Shown: positions 6,789 through 13,459 of the stretch, piece after piece
Layout: each line of letters starts with the position of its first letter
Numbering within the stretch: the first letter of the stretch is position 1
Origin: a virus
Direction: 5' to 3' (one strand)
DNA length: 39,512 nucleotides
Virus record (IMG/VR): IMGVR_UViG_3300032288_002644
Coordinates: 1 to 39,512 of that record
Notes under the pieces: generated by a model
What the model saw: the letters and a program-made list of their open reading frames with translations, nothing else
What the model was told of the DNA's origin: nothing
Databases searched by the model: none
Program-made: the position numbers and the translations under genes

Positions 6789-6868
6789 GCCTGCCCCATT
6801 CGTGGGCTTCGCGTCGGATCGAACCGACGGCAGGCACTCCGACCAATCCGGTCGGCACAACGAAAGGA
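6789..6868 (+). promoter_or_regulatory. Composite structured leader with hairpin/RBS cassette, copy 2
   Basis: GCCTGCC (6789-6795) pairs with GGCAGGC (6829-6835), enclosing a hairpin CGTCGG (6812-6817) / CCGACG (6824-6829). Downstream lies cassette copy 2 (6834-6868) with CCGACC (6839-6844) / GGTCGG (6850-6855) and CGAAAGGA. Because the two stems share GTCGG and CCGAC cores, they can swap partners, giving alternative folds before the ribosome-binding site. This is the kind of layout seen in attenuators or translational switches. Confidence 0.5.
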
Positions 6869-6877
6869 ACCCAACCC

Positions 6878-7309
6878 ATGAAACCCCAACCCCGCGAACG
6901 GTGGCTGATCAGTCACCCCGAGATGTTCGGCGTTCTTCACGCTGCCGACGCCATCGCCGTCGATCTAGACCAACTCACGCCCGAGCAGATCGATCAAGCC
7001 ATCAAAGCCGAAGACATGGGCTACATTCCCACCGACATTCTCGAAGCCGGTCACAATCTCGCCGACCTGATCGCCGACGGCCTGCGCTGGCGGGCCTACA
7101 TGGCCACGCCCCACAGCAAGAGCGACGACACCCGAAGCACCTACCTTTCATTTGATGACACAGTCCGATGCCCCGCCTGCGATCTCGCCGGAGATGGCCC
7201 CCGATGGATCGACCCCCGTACTGCGCTCGTCGTCCCGTGGGACGTGATGGGCGACCGTCGCCCGTACGCCCTGGTATGCCCCGAGCATGAAACGGAGGTG
7301 ACCCCGTGA
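6878..7309 (+). CDS. Zinc-site protein, 143 aa, unknown function
   Basis: The N-terminal half is acidic and helical (ADAIAVDLDQLTPEQIDQAI, residues about 24-43). The C-terminal half has CPAC (about residue 100) and CPEH (about 135), a plausible CCCH zinc site. The ATG follows CGAAAGGA and the hairpin cassette. Its stop overlaps the GTG start of the gp88-like gene, so the two are translationally coupled and may act together. I do not recognise the family. Confidence 0.6.
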   Translation: MKPQPRERWLISHPEMFGVLHAADAIAVDLDQLTPEQIDQAIKAEDMGYIPTDILEAGHNLADLIADGLRWRAYMATPHSKSDDTRSTYLSFDDTVRCPACDLAGDGPRWIDPRTALVVPWDVMGDRRPYALVCPEHETEVTP

Positions 7310-8286
7310 CCCGTCGCCCGATGCCCAACGTAGACCGCTCCGGCGGTGGCGGTGTCCGTGTTTCGTGCCGATGCGGTGACGTGTTCCGGCTGATGCTTCA
7401 CCACGACGCAAAGACCGCGCCAAGCGTCGAGATCGGCCCGAACGGGTCGCCCCGTGCGCTTGTCCCTAATGCGTGGCCGTTGCCCGTCGGCCCGTTGTCG
7501 GCGGGCGGTTCGTGCGATGCAACCACGTCAGCCTGCACCGACTGCTACGCCGCCAGCGTCGAGCGTTACAACAACTACCAGCGGGGAACGGTGGCCAACC
7601 TCGAAGCCCTGCGCCACCTGTACGCCTGCGGGGGCCGTCGAGCAGTCACGTCTGCGCTCGTCGCCGTGGTGCGCCAGTCCGAACGCCTACAACTGGCCGA
7701 AGGTGTCGCGCCCGTGTTCCGCTGGCATTCCGGCGGGGACGTGTTCGCCCGCTGGTATGGAGTGGCAATCCGTGAGACCATCGAACAGACCCCAACGGTA
7801 GACCATTGGTTATACACCCGTGACCCCGTGAAGGTTCGCTACATGCTGCCCGTTCCCAGTAATGCCCGTGTCATGCTCTCAGCAGACTCGGAGAACGTCG
7901 CCCGCATGGCCCGAGCTGGTGCGCGGTATGGCTTGCCGTTAGCCATGTTGGCCGACGACAACGCCCACGCCGTAGCCCTATGGGCCAAAGCTCAGGCAAC
8001 TGCCCCGACCCCTAGCCCAGTCACCTGCCCCGCTAGTGGGAAATGGACGACGGACGGGCTACCCGTGTCGGCGCACGTCGTCGGTCGAGACGGACGTAGG
8101 TCTACAGCCCGCCCGAGTTCGCTCGGTGTCGGAGCCTGCTACGCCTGCGGAGTCTGCCTACCTGGTGCGCCGGTTCGTGGCGTGACGTTCTTGCTACACG
8201 GTGGCAAAGCCCGCCCCGACTCTGCCGGTCGCCTCGGTGCCGCCGTTGCCGTCCGTGTCCGTCGAGGCTTGGCGGTGGCGCAATGA
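7306..8286 (+). CDS. gp88-like actinophage protein, 326 aa
   Basis: The start is GTG at 7306 (GTGA overlap) with a strong GGAGGTGA just before it. The protein resembles the family named after gene 88 of mycobacteriophage L5 in general pattern: a cysteine cluster (C70, C77, C80 in CTDCYAAS), a run of helices with conserved Arg, FRWHSGGDVF (about 144-153), and HWLYTRDP. A second cluster near the C-terminus (CPASG, then CYACGVC) suggests a metal or Fe-S site. The biochemical function of this family is unknown to me. It is the largest gene of the rightward operon and is followed by two overlapping small genes. Confidence 0.6.
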   Translation: MTRRPMPNVDRSGGGGVRVSCRCGDVFRLMLHHDAKTAPSVEIGPNGSPRALVPNAWPLPVGPLSAGGSCDATTSACTDCYAASVERYNNYQRGTVANLEALRHLYACGGRRAVTSALVAVVRQSERLQLAEGVAPVFRWHSGGDVFARWYGVAIRETIEQTPTVDHWLYTRDPVKVRYMLPVPSNARVMLSADSENVARMARAGARYGLPLAMLADDNAHAVALWAKAQATAPTPSPVTCPASGKWTTDGLPVSAHVVGRDGRRSTARPSSLGVGACYACGVCLPGAPVRGVTFLLHGGKARPDSAGRLGAAVAVRVRRGLAVAQ

Positions 8287-8399
8287 TCGCCACCGCCTGC
8301 GATGTCGGAACGTGCGAAGCCGTGACAACGTGGCCCCACCCGCTTGCCCTGTTCGGTCTCGCCGTGGTGCTAGTTCTCGCGTGGCGGTCGTGCCGATGA
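8283..8399 (+). CDS. 38-residue membrane peptide
   Basis: A 39-codon frame fits exactly between two larger genes with ATGA overlaps at both ends (8283-8286 and 8396-8399), the same coupling used throughout this genome. The peptide has a polar start with two cysteines, a hydrophobic segment of about 15 residues (LALFGLAVVLVLAW) and a basic end (RSCR), the pattern of a single-pass membrane peptide. It could act at the host membrane or partner the gp88-like protein. The exact fit argues strongly that it is a real gene. Confidence 0.65.
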   Translation: MIATACDVGTCEAVTTWPHPLALFGLAVVLVLAWRSCR

Positions 8400-8671
8400 T
8401 CGAACGCACCGACTCACCCCCGTGCGCCGGATCAGACCCCGACCACGTCTGCCAATCTCGCTGTTTGCCGATACTCGCCCGCCGACTCCCAACCCCGCCA
8501 ACTGGCTGGGCATGGCGGTACGGGCAGACCGCGCCCCGCTCCTGGTCAGTCTGGTTACAACGTGTCGGCGGTGCAGGTCGCTGGCACGTCGTCGGACTAG
8601 CCCCCGTCGATACTGCCCGAGAGCTGGCCGCCGTTGTATGGGCCTACACGCTCGGACACGCCCACAAGTAA
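8396..8671 (+). CDS. Small protein, 91 aa, unknown function
   Basis: The start is the ATG at 8396, overlapping the stop of the membrane peptide; a longer open frame upstream in this phase runs through the gp88-like gene and has no start signal. The protein has cysteines near the N-terminus (CAGSDPDHVCQSRC, residues about 10-23), a Trp-rich middle (WAWRYG, WSVWLQRV) and an Ala-rich C-terminal helix. I do not recognise it. It is the last gene before a strong terminator hairpin. Confidence 0.55.
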   Translation: MIERTDSPPCAGSDPDHVCQSRCLPILARRLPTPPTGWAWRYGQTAPRSWSVWLQRVGGAGRWHVVGLAPVDTARELAAVVWAYTLGHAHK

Positions 8672-8686
8672 CCCCCACCCCCCAGC

Positions 8687-8716
8687 GAATGCCCCGCCCC
8701 AACAGGCGGGGCATTC
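8687..8716 (+). terminator. Strong hairpin terminator of the rightward operon
   Basis: GAATGCCCCGCC and GGCGGGGCATTC form a perfect 12-bp stem around a six-base loop, 15 bases after the last stop codon. There is no long T run after it, which is usual for terminators of high-GC actinobacteria. It separates the gp88-like operon from the recombinase-like gene. Confidence 0.8.
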
Positions 8717-8785
8717 TGCTGTCCGGCCTCGAGTCGCCCGCCGAGGCTGGGTGTGGGAAGGTGACAGCGGGCATTCCACCAAAAA

Positions 8786-8821
8786 TTGTTGCGCTAACCC
8801 CCCTCCCGATAGGGTAAACAT
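8786..8821 (+). promoter_or_regulatory. Candidate promoter of the recombinase-like gene
   Basis: TTGTTG (8786-8791), an 18-base spacer and TAGGGT (8810-8815) give a weak sigma-70-type promoter; TAAACAT overlaps just downstream. Either box would start the RNA at or within a few bases of the ATG at 8827. With no Shine-Dalgarno site visible, a leaderless or nearly leaderless mRNA is likely, which is common in actinobacteria. Confidence 0.35.
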
Positions 8822-8826
8822 TACTT

Positions 8827-9723
8827 ATGCCGACTATTCGCACCGTGACAGCCAACTTTCTGGGTTCCTACGCCTCGACTCACACCCGGAAGAGATACAA
8901 GAAAGACATCGTGACGTGGCAACGATGGTGCGCCGATCATGGCGTACATCCTCTCGACTGCTCTGCCGAGAACGCACAACGGTTCGCAGATTGGATGTCG
9001 GCGAACTACACGCCCACCAGCGTGGCCTCGAGGGTGTGCGGCGTCACGAAATGGTTCGATGCCCTAGTAGATGCCCGTATTCTGAAGTCGCATGGCTTGC
9101 ATTCGGTTCGTCTCCCGAAGCGTTCGGTGCAGTTGAACCCTGATGCGATCCCGTCGGACGCTGACATGATGCTGGTAATGGCCGAGGCTGCCGAGCTTGG
9201 CCCCCGCTGGGAATGGCTCGCAGGCATGGTGGCGTGGGCTGGCTGCGACTGTCAGGAGGCTCTCAGGGTTCGTGGCATGGACGTGCGAACATGGGAAGGT
9301 AAGACGCTGGTGACGGTGCGCTCCCGTAAAGGGAACCGGCGTGAGATACCGGTCGATGGCCGTCTCGAGGTGCTGACCGTCGGTCTACAGGCCGTGTACG
9401 CCTCTCATACGCCTCTCGCAGGCACCGTGACCTCCGAATGGGCGACGATCAAACTGGGCGAGGTGGCATCGCGCGCGGTCGGACGACGCTTGAACGTGCA
9501 GGACATGAGACGTTGGGCTGTCCGGCGTCAGCATGAGCGCGGTGTCCCCGTTCCGATCATCGCCAAGTGGCTCGGGCATACGACCGACCGTTGGGTGCGT
9601 CAGACGTTGCGCTTGACCGATGCGGTGGCCGAGGTGACTGCCGCCGACGTGATCTCGAGCATCCTGGTTGAGCCGGACGGCGACCGGTTCGGTTCTGGTC
9701 AGGCTCCCGACTCGATTATTTGA
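8827..9723 (+). CDS. Tyrosine-recombinase-like protein with missing catalytic residues, 298 aa
   Basis: The N-terminal 90 residues look like the SAM-like core-binding domain of phage integrases (YKKDIVTWQRWCADHG, then SVASRVCGVTKWFDAL). The C-terminal part aligns with the catalytic domain: AGCDCQEALRVRGMDV against the usual TGLRisELlaLrwsDi, SRKGNRREIPV, NVQDMRRWAVRRQHERG against HdLRHtfat, and KWLGHTTD. In this alignment Arg I is Asp, the His of the HxLR box is Gln, and the nucleophilic Tyr position (RQTLRLT) is Thr; Lys, Arg II and the LGH His remain. It may therefore bind DNA without cutting it. Its end overlaps the convergent minus-strand gene by eight bases. A real but divergent active site cannot be ruled out by eye. 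Confidence 0.75.
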   Translation: MPTIRTVTANFLGSYASTHTRKRYKKDIVTWQRWCADHGVHPLDCSAENAQRFADWMSANYTPTSVASRVCGVTKWFDALVDARILKSHGLHSVRLPKRSVQLNPDAIPSDADMMLVMAEAAELGPRWEWLAGMVAWAGCDCQEALRVRGMDVRTWEGKTLVTVRSRKGNRREIPVDGRLEVLTVGLQAVYASHTPLAGTVTSEWATIKLGEVASRAVGRRLNVQDMRRWAVRRQHERGVPVPIIAKWLGHTTDRWVRQTLRLTDAVAEVTAADVISSILVEPDGDRFGSGQAPDSII

Positions 9724-9889
9724 ACCAGCGTCGCAGGAACCACAGTACGACCGCTGCACAGGTGGCGTACAACGTCAGAAAGTAGATGATGTCGATTGCT
9801 TTCTGCACGAAACGCTCCTGTTCGGGGGTCAACGTCTGCACCCGTGGTGCCACTCTAATTTCGTCAGCGACGTTATTCGGTCTGTTCAC
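9716..9889 (-). CDS. Small C-terminally anchored membrane protein, 57 aa
   Basis: The start is GTG at 9889, overlapping the methyltransferase stop (GTGA) with AGGAG upstream; the longer frame is a shadow within the methyltransferase gene. The first 35 residues are polar, and residues about 36-53 (IIYFLTLYATCAAVVLWFL) form one membrane segment followed by the basic end RRWFK, as in tail-anchored proteins. It is the last gene of the early operon and converges on the recombinase-like gene. Function unknown. Confidence 0.6.
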   Translation of the reverse strand: MNRPNNVADEIRVAPRVQTLTPEQERFVQKAIDIIYFLTLYATCAAVVLWFLRRWFK

Positions 9890-11664
9890 AGCACTCTCCT
9901 GACGTGTTGGCCCACCCATCGGGCCACCGGACTGGCGACAGCGTTCCCACATTGCTTGTACCGGTGCGTGTCGGCCTGCTCTTTGCCTTCGTCGGTCCAG
10001 CGGGTGTGGTCGTCGGGGAATCCCATCAGACGCTCGCACTCGAGGGGCGTCAGGCGGCGTACTGCCATCGTGGTGGCGATGGACGGAGACTGCTGGAATG
10101 CCTTCAGGGTTGGCGACTGGTCCACGAACACGTTCGCGTTGGATCCGAACTGCGTGTCAAACGAGTATGGCTGCGCAATGTGCGGTTCGTTGTCCCCGCG
10201 CTTGGCCTCGGCCCGTAGCGTCGGCACTTGATCCTGCCAGACACCACCGCCGAGCCGGACCATCGTCCCTGGCTGGAACACGGTGACAGGCTCGGCCACC
10301 ATCGGTACCTGTCCACCGCCGGTCCCCATGCGCTGTTTCAAGGTCGGGACAATCTCGGTGTCCATGCGGAAGTCGTCGTGCCGAGTTCCGTCGAAAATGA
10401 TCGGTTGGGCTACTGCTTGCGCCCCCGTTCTATCGAGGGTGTAGGACGGTGAACCTGCATCTCCGACGCCGAATCCGTTCTGGTTCTTTTCCATCTCCCG
10501 TCCATCTTGAATCGGGATCGGTTCAGCGATGAAAAGTTGGGCGTGATGTGATTGGGGCGACGGAACCAACCCGTTGAGGCATAGTGCGGTGTCGGTTTCG
10601 GTCGCGCTAAACGTGTTGGCTTTGGCATCTTCTCGCACCGAATAGGCGACGGGCATAAGGACGGTGGCCCGTGATTCGCCGCCGTTGTCAAAAGCGTTGA
10701 GGGTTGGCGCGGTTTCGGTGGCTTCCCAACGGTCGTCGTCGGTGTTGCTCATCGCACGTTTCGCTTTCACGAACGGGATGACAGCCAAGTCTGTCGCGTC
10801 TTTGTAGTCGCGTTGCTTCAGGGCAGAGGCGGTGTCGTCGGCGGTGTAGTGGCCGAATCCCAGCATTCGATACCCTTCGCCACTTCCATCAACGACCATG
10901 TTGTAGTGTTCCGATCCGCTGGGGCCACCCGAACCTTTTGCCCATTTGGAGCAGATGGATGTTGCTAGGGTGTCGTCGGCGGTTGATCCTGCGGCCCATT
11001 GGCCACTTGCATCAAGGCTTGCCTGAGCATCTCCGGTAGCACCTTGCCCCTTCGCTCTGCCCTTCGCAAAATCCCTTGGGCGGCCTTCGCAGACAGGTAG
11101 TAGCGGGCCGTCACATCGGTCGGCGGTTGCAGGATCAAAGATAGCGACGAGGAAGATGCGCCTCCGTCGCTGGGGAACTCCGAAGTGTTGTGCGTCCAGC
11201 ACAGACCATTGGATGTCCACCGCCCCGATGTCCCCCAACGCTTCGAGGACGGCTTGGAAGTCTTCGCCGTTGTTGCTGGAGAGTGCGCCGGGGACGTTCT
11301 CCCAGATGACGGCTCTTGGAACAGAGCCAGTTGGTCGGGATGCTGTTGCATCTCTCATCTCCTTGATGATTCGTGTTGCTTCAAAGAACATGGAACTACG
11401 ACCGCCGTCAAGGCCGGCTCGTTTACCGGCGACGGACAAGTCTTGACAGGGGGAGCCGAAGAAGATCACGTCCGCTTCGGGTAGATCATGGCCGGACACT
11501 TCGCACACGTCGCCCCACTTCGGTACGTCGGGCCAATGCCGTCGAAGAATGGACTGGCAATGCTTATCCCATTCCACCTGGAACACGCACTCAAACCCTG
11601 CCTGCTCCATTCCGAGGTCAGCACCGCCGACACCTGCGAACAAACTGCCGAACGTGAGTGTCAT
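9886..11664 (-). CDS. DNA (cytosine-5-) methyltransferase with a long repeat-bearing recognition region, 592 aa
   Basis: The enzyme transfers a methyl group from S-adenosylmethionine to C5 of cytosine in DNA. Motif I is FAGVGGADLG (9-18), motif IV GSPCQDLS with the nucleophile Cys73, motif VI ENV (122-124), motif VIII QRRRR (165-169), and motifs IX-X RLTPLECERLMGF (537-549) and NAVASPVARWVG (574-585). All are intact. Between motifs VIII and IX lie about 360 residues, far more than in a single-target enzyme, with recurring PTL-type units (TAPTL 318-322, IVPTL 438-442, QVPTL 479-483, QSPTL 516-520, plus SYTL at 407-410). No partner restriction enzyme is seen, so the likely role is protecting phage DNA from host restriction. 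Confidence 0.93.
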   Translation of the reverse strand: MTLTFGSLFAGVGGADLGMEQAGFECVFQVEWDKHCQSILRRHWPDVPKWGDVCEVSGHDLPEADVIFFGSPCQDLSVAGKRAGLDGGRSSMFFEATRIIKEMRDATASRPTGSVPRAVIWENVPGALSSNNGEDFQAVLEALGDIGAVDIQWSVLDAQHFGVPQRRRRIFLVAIFDPATADRCDGPLLPVCEGRPRDFAKGRAKGQGATGDAQASLDASGQWAAGSTADDTLATSICSKWAKGSGGPSGSEHYNMVVDGSGEGYRMLGFGHYTADDTASALKQRDYKDATDLAVIPFVKAKRAMSNTDDDRWEATETAPTLNAFDNGGESRATVLMPVAYSVREDAKANTFSATETDTALCLNGLVPSPQSHHAQLFIAEPIPIQDGREMEKNQNGFGVGDAGSPSYTLDRTGAQAVAQPIIFDGTRHDDFRMDTEIVPTLKQRMGTGGGQVPMVAEPVTVFQPGTMVRLGGGVWQDQVPTLRAEAKRGDNEPHIAQPYSFDTQFGSNANVFVDQSPTLKAFQQSPSIATTMAVRRLTPLECERLMGFPDDHTRWTDEGKEQADTHRYKQCGNAVASPVARWVGQHVRRVL

Positions 11665-11828
11665 CGCCGATCCCTATCTAGGCTCTCGCGCCATGCACGG
11701 TTGTCCATGCGTCGCACAGCATCAGCGGTGGACTTCTGGAGTCCCTCGAGTGCGGTCAGTTGTGCGCTGATCTTGTCCAGCCCTTCGGCAATGGCGAGCA
11801 TCAGTTTCTTCAGGTCGTCGTCAGTCAT
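11661..11828 (-). CDS. Small coiled-coil protein, 55 aa
   Basis: The start is the ATG at 11828, overlapping the upstream stop (ATGA) after GAGGACGAG; the stop overlaps the methyltransferase start in the same way. The sequence MTDDDLKKLMLAIAEGLDKI continues as a heptad-like helix with a basic end (DRDRR). It is likely a dimeric helical peptide. No function can be assigned; its position just before the methyltransferase may be coincidental. Confidence 0.55.
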   Translation of the reverse strand: MTDDDLKKLMLAIAEGLDKISAQLTALEGLQKSTADAVRRMDNRAWRESLDRDRR

Positions 11829-12049
11829 CTCGTCCTCATTCGGAAGTAGTGCAGGAACGCTTCGTATTGCGGGTGTGACTCTGCAAATCGTTCGGCAGCA
11901 CCCATCCACAGGTTGACTTCTTCCCGCAGTTTCTCAATCTCGTCGGCGGCTTGTTGGTCTGTTTCGCAACGGTCGCAATCATGCCTTATGCCTGAACATT
12001 CACACGATGCGTATTCAAACCGTAGTTGGGTCACGATGTCGTCAGTCAT
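11825..12049 (-). CDS. Small protein with a cysteine cluster, 74 aa
   Basis: The start is the ATG at 12049, with GGAG ten bases before it; the upstream extension only mirrors another gene. Cysteines in CECSGIRHDCDRC (residues about 16-28) could bind zinc, followed by the helix AADEIEKLREEV, a combination common in small early proteins of siphoviruses and podoviruses. Function unknown. It overlaps the upstream gene by eight bases. Confidence 0.55.
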   Translation of the reverse strand: MTDDIVTQLRFEYASCECSGIRHDCDRCETDQQAADEIEKLREEVNLWMGAAERFAESHPQYEAFLHYFRMRTR

Positions 12050-12374
12050 TGGCGAACAACTCCATGTGAGCGTCACGACCGGCGTCGGTAACTCGGCAGA
12101 CGATCCGTTGACGGCCTCGAGCGTTCGGGCGCGTCTCCCCTGTCGGCTCAATCCAACCGAGCGCACGAAGGTCGGAGGCACGACGGCGCAACCCTTCGTC
12201 GGCGAGCGTGGGAGCGTGACCGAGCGTCACCTCCACAGCCTCTTCGTCGGTCAGGTCGTGAAGCAGATAGGCGTCGAGCAGACGGGCGGTTTGGCTGTTG
12301 CGGTTCTTCGGGGCGACACAGGTTGCAGGGTCGTCGGCACGGACGGACAACGGGAGTACGAGTTGCAGGGTCAC
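12042..12374 (-). CDS. Winged-helix-like putative DNA-binding protein, 110 aa
   Basis: The start is GTG at 12374 (overlap with the upstream TGA). After a short polar N-terminus come helices (TARLLDAYLLHDLTDEEAVEV), then LRRRASDLRALGWIEP, a turn with PNARGRQRIVCRVTDAGR, and the end. This succession, a recognition-like helix followed by a basic beta hairpin and TDAGR, is the pattern of winged-helix phage regulators. It could be an early regulator acting on the palindromic sites of this genome. The fold is inferred from pattern only. Confidence 0.55.
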   Translation of the reverse strand: MTLQLVLPLSVRADDPATCVAPKNRNSQTARLLDAYLLHDLTDEEAVEVTLGHAPTLADEGLRRRASDLRALGWIEPTGETRPNARGRQRIVCRVTDAGRDAHMELFAND

Positions 12375-12547
12375 GGCTTCACCTCACGAACGCTTGCGGT
12401 TTCGTCCGTCCACACGGCACCGGCGACGGTCATCGCTTCCCAGCCTCTGTCGGTGCGTGGTCTGATGAACAGGATGGGCCGCCACATTTCGAGTTCTGTG
12501 GGGTACACCTCCATCGGACGGATTGGTTGTTGCCAGGGATGGTTCAT
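12371..12547 (-). CDS. Small protein, 58 aa, unknown function
   Basis: The start is the ATG at 12547 after AAAGGAGAACAGC, a very good ribosome-binding site. The protein has several Trp and Pro residues (HPWQQPIRPMEVYP) and a short beta-like middle (WRPILFIRPR). No motif is recognised. It overlaps both neighbours by four bases, within the early operon. Confidence 0.5.
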   Translation of the reverse strand: MNHPWQQPIRPMEVYPTELEMWRPILFIRPRTDRGWEAMTVAGAVWTDETASVREVKP

Positions 12548-12702
12548 TGCTGTTCTCCTTTGTTGTTGTTTCTGGACATGAGATACCGCCAACAGGCTTC
12601 GCACCAGCACCGACCTTTCATGTCGGCTGCGACGATGTCCTCACCCTGAATGGTGTGTTCGCACAAGGCGCAGGTGCCTCGTTCGGGGAACTCGATTTCC
12701 AT
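12544..12702 (-). CDS. 52-residue zinc-finger peptide
   Basis: The frame begins at the ATG at 12702 and ends with a TGA that overlaps the next ATG (ATGA). It carries CALC (residues 11-14) and CWCEAC (32-37), a CxxC/CxxC zinc-finger pattern, and a basic, Asn/Lys-rich tail. It lies directly after another peptide of the same kind. The coupling, the cysteine pairs and the otherwise empty gap make it a credible gene. Confidence 0.65.
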   Translation of the reverse strand: MEIEFPERGTCALCEHTIQGEDIVAADMKGRCWCEACWRYLMSRNNNKGEQQ

Positions 12703-12717
12703 TGGCAGGTCTTTCGG

Positions 12718-12891
12718 TCAGTCGTCCAAATATTGGCGCGGTGTCTGATGATGGTAACGCTTACAGGTGTGGCAGAGAAGGACTCCAGTCTGACGGTTGA
12801 ACCCAGACGGGATCATGTCAGGTGGGATCGGTATCCCACATTCATCGCAGTCACCTTCACGGGGCTGGTCAAACATCGGCTTCTTCGCCAT
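12718..12891 (-). CDS. 57-residue zinc-finger peptide
   Basis: The frame starts at the ATG at 12891, inside the end of the WhiB gene (23-base overlap), and stops at 12718. It has CDEC (15-18) and CHTC (40-43) separated by a Gly/Pro-rich loop (PSGFNRQTG), a compact treble-clef or zinc-ribbon-like layout, and a His-rich end. It resembles the HNH/zinc peptides often found in early regions of actinophages, but no HNH motif is complete. Confidence 0.65.
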   Translation of the reverse strand: MAKKPMFDQPREGDCDECGIPIPPDMIPSGFNRQTGVLLCHTCKRYHHQTPRQYLDD

Positions 12892-13459
12892 GCTGTGAGC
12901 CTAACCATTCTTGCATGACGATGTCACGGCTTTCCTGTTCCACCTTCTGGAGGTCAACAGGCTGGCCCCGATGCACCAGCGTCACCGTGGTAACAAACTG
13001 GCGCAGTTTCATGTCATATCCCGACGGCACTTTGCGTCGAGCTTGTCGTTTCGCCTCGGCGTCGTGCGCCTGCTGGCAGGCTTTGCATGGTTCAAGACCG
13101 AGCCGGTCTTCGGCTTTGTATCCAGCGACCGTCCCATGCTCGATGCGGGTGGCGGCATGAACCTTGCGTGACCGTGGCATCTTGGCGCGTAACGCTCGCC
13201 GGTCACGTTCGTTCGTGCCACCGAAGATGCCGGTCAGTTTCGTGAACCCCATCGCATAGTTCAGACATTCAGCCTTCACGGGGCAAGGAGGCAGACCAGG
13301 GGTGCGTCGGGTGGCTTTGCGTCCGTTGCACACCTGCTTGGCCTCGTTGCCTGGTTGCCCCACATCGGGCTGAAACAGGTTCGGGTCCATGCCTTTGCAG
13401 GCTGCGTGTTCTGCCCACGGTGTCGGGACGAAGTCAAACTTTGGCAGGTCGGCGACCAT
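12869..13459 (-). CDS. WhiB-family iron-sulfur regulator with an enlarged cluster loop, 196 aa
   Basis: The start is the ATG at 13459 (TGATG with the upstream stop, GGAG before it). WhiB proteins are actinobacterial [4Fe-4S] regulators that bind the RNA polymerase sigma factor. Cluster cysteines are C21, C44, C59 and C65 (WAEHAACKG, QVCNG, PPCPVKAEC); the turn is GIFGG (77-81) instead of the common GVWGG, followed by NERDRR. C44 and C59 are 14 residues apart instead of the usual two. After residue 100 there is an extra module, HGTVAGYKAE with CKACQQAH (125-132), which looks like a separate zinc site. The phage may use it to redirect host transcription. Confidence 0.85.
   Translation of the reverse strand: MVADLPKFDFVPTPWAEHAACKGMDPNLFQPDVGQPGNEAKQVCNGRKATRRTPGLPPCPVKAECLNYAMGFTKLTGIFGGTNERDRRALRAKMPRSRKVHAATRIEHGTVAGYKAEDRLGLEPCKACQQAHDAEAKRQARRKVPSGYDMKLRQFVTTVTLVHRGQPVDLQKVEQESRDIVMQEWLGSQHGEEADV

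Noticed and set aside
6155-6940. A 261-codon minus-strand frame opposite the rightward zinc protein
   Set aside because: It is the shadow of the cysteine-rich plus-strand gene, which has a proper start signal and zinc pairs. The shadow is rich in Val, Gly, Arg and Asp.
9690-9730. A phage attachment site next to the recombinase-like gene
   Set aside because: The gene runs directly into a convergent gene with an eight-base overlap, leaving no room for an attachment site, and no tRNA-like sequence is present. The protein also lacks key catalytic residues.
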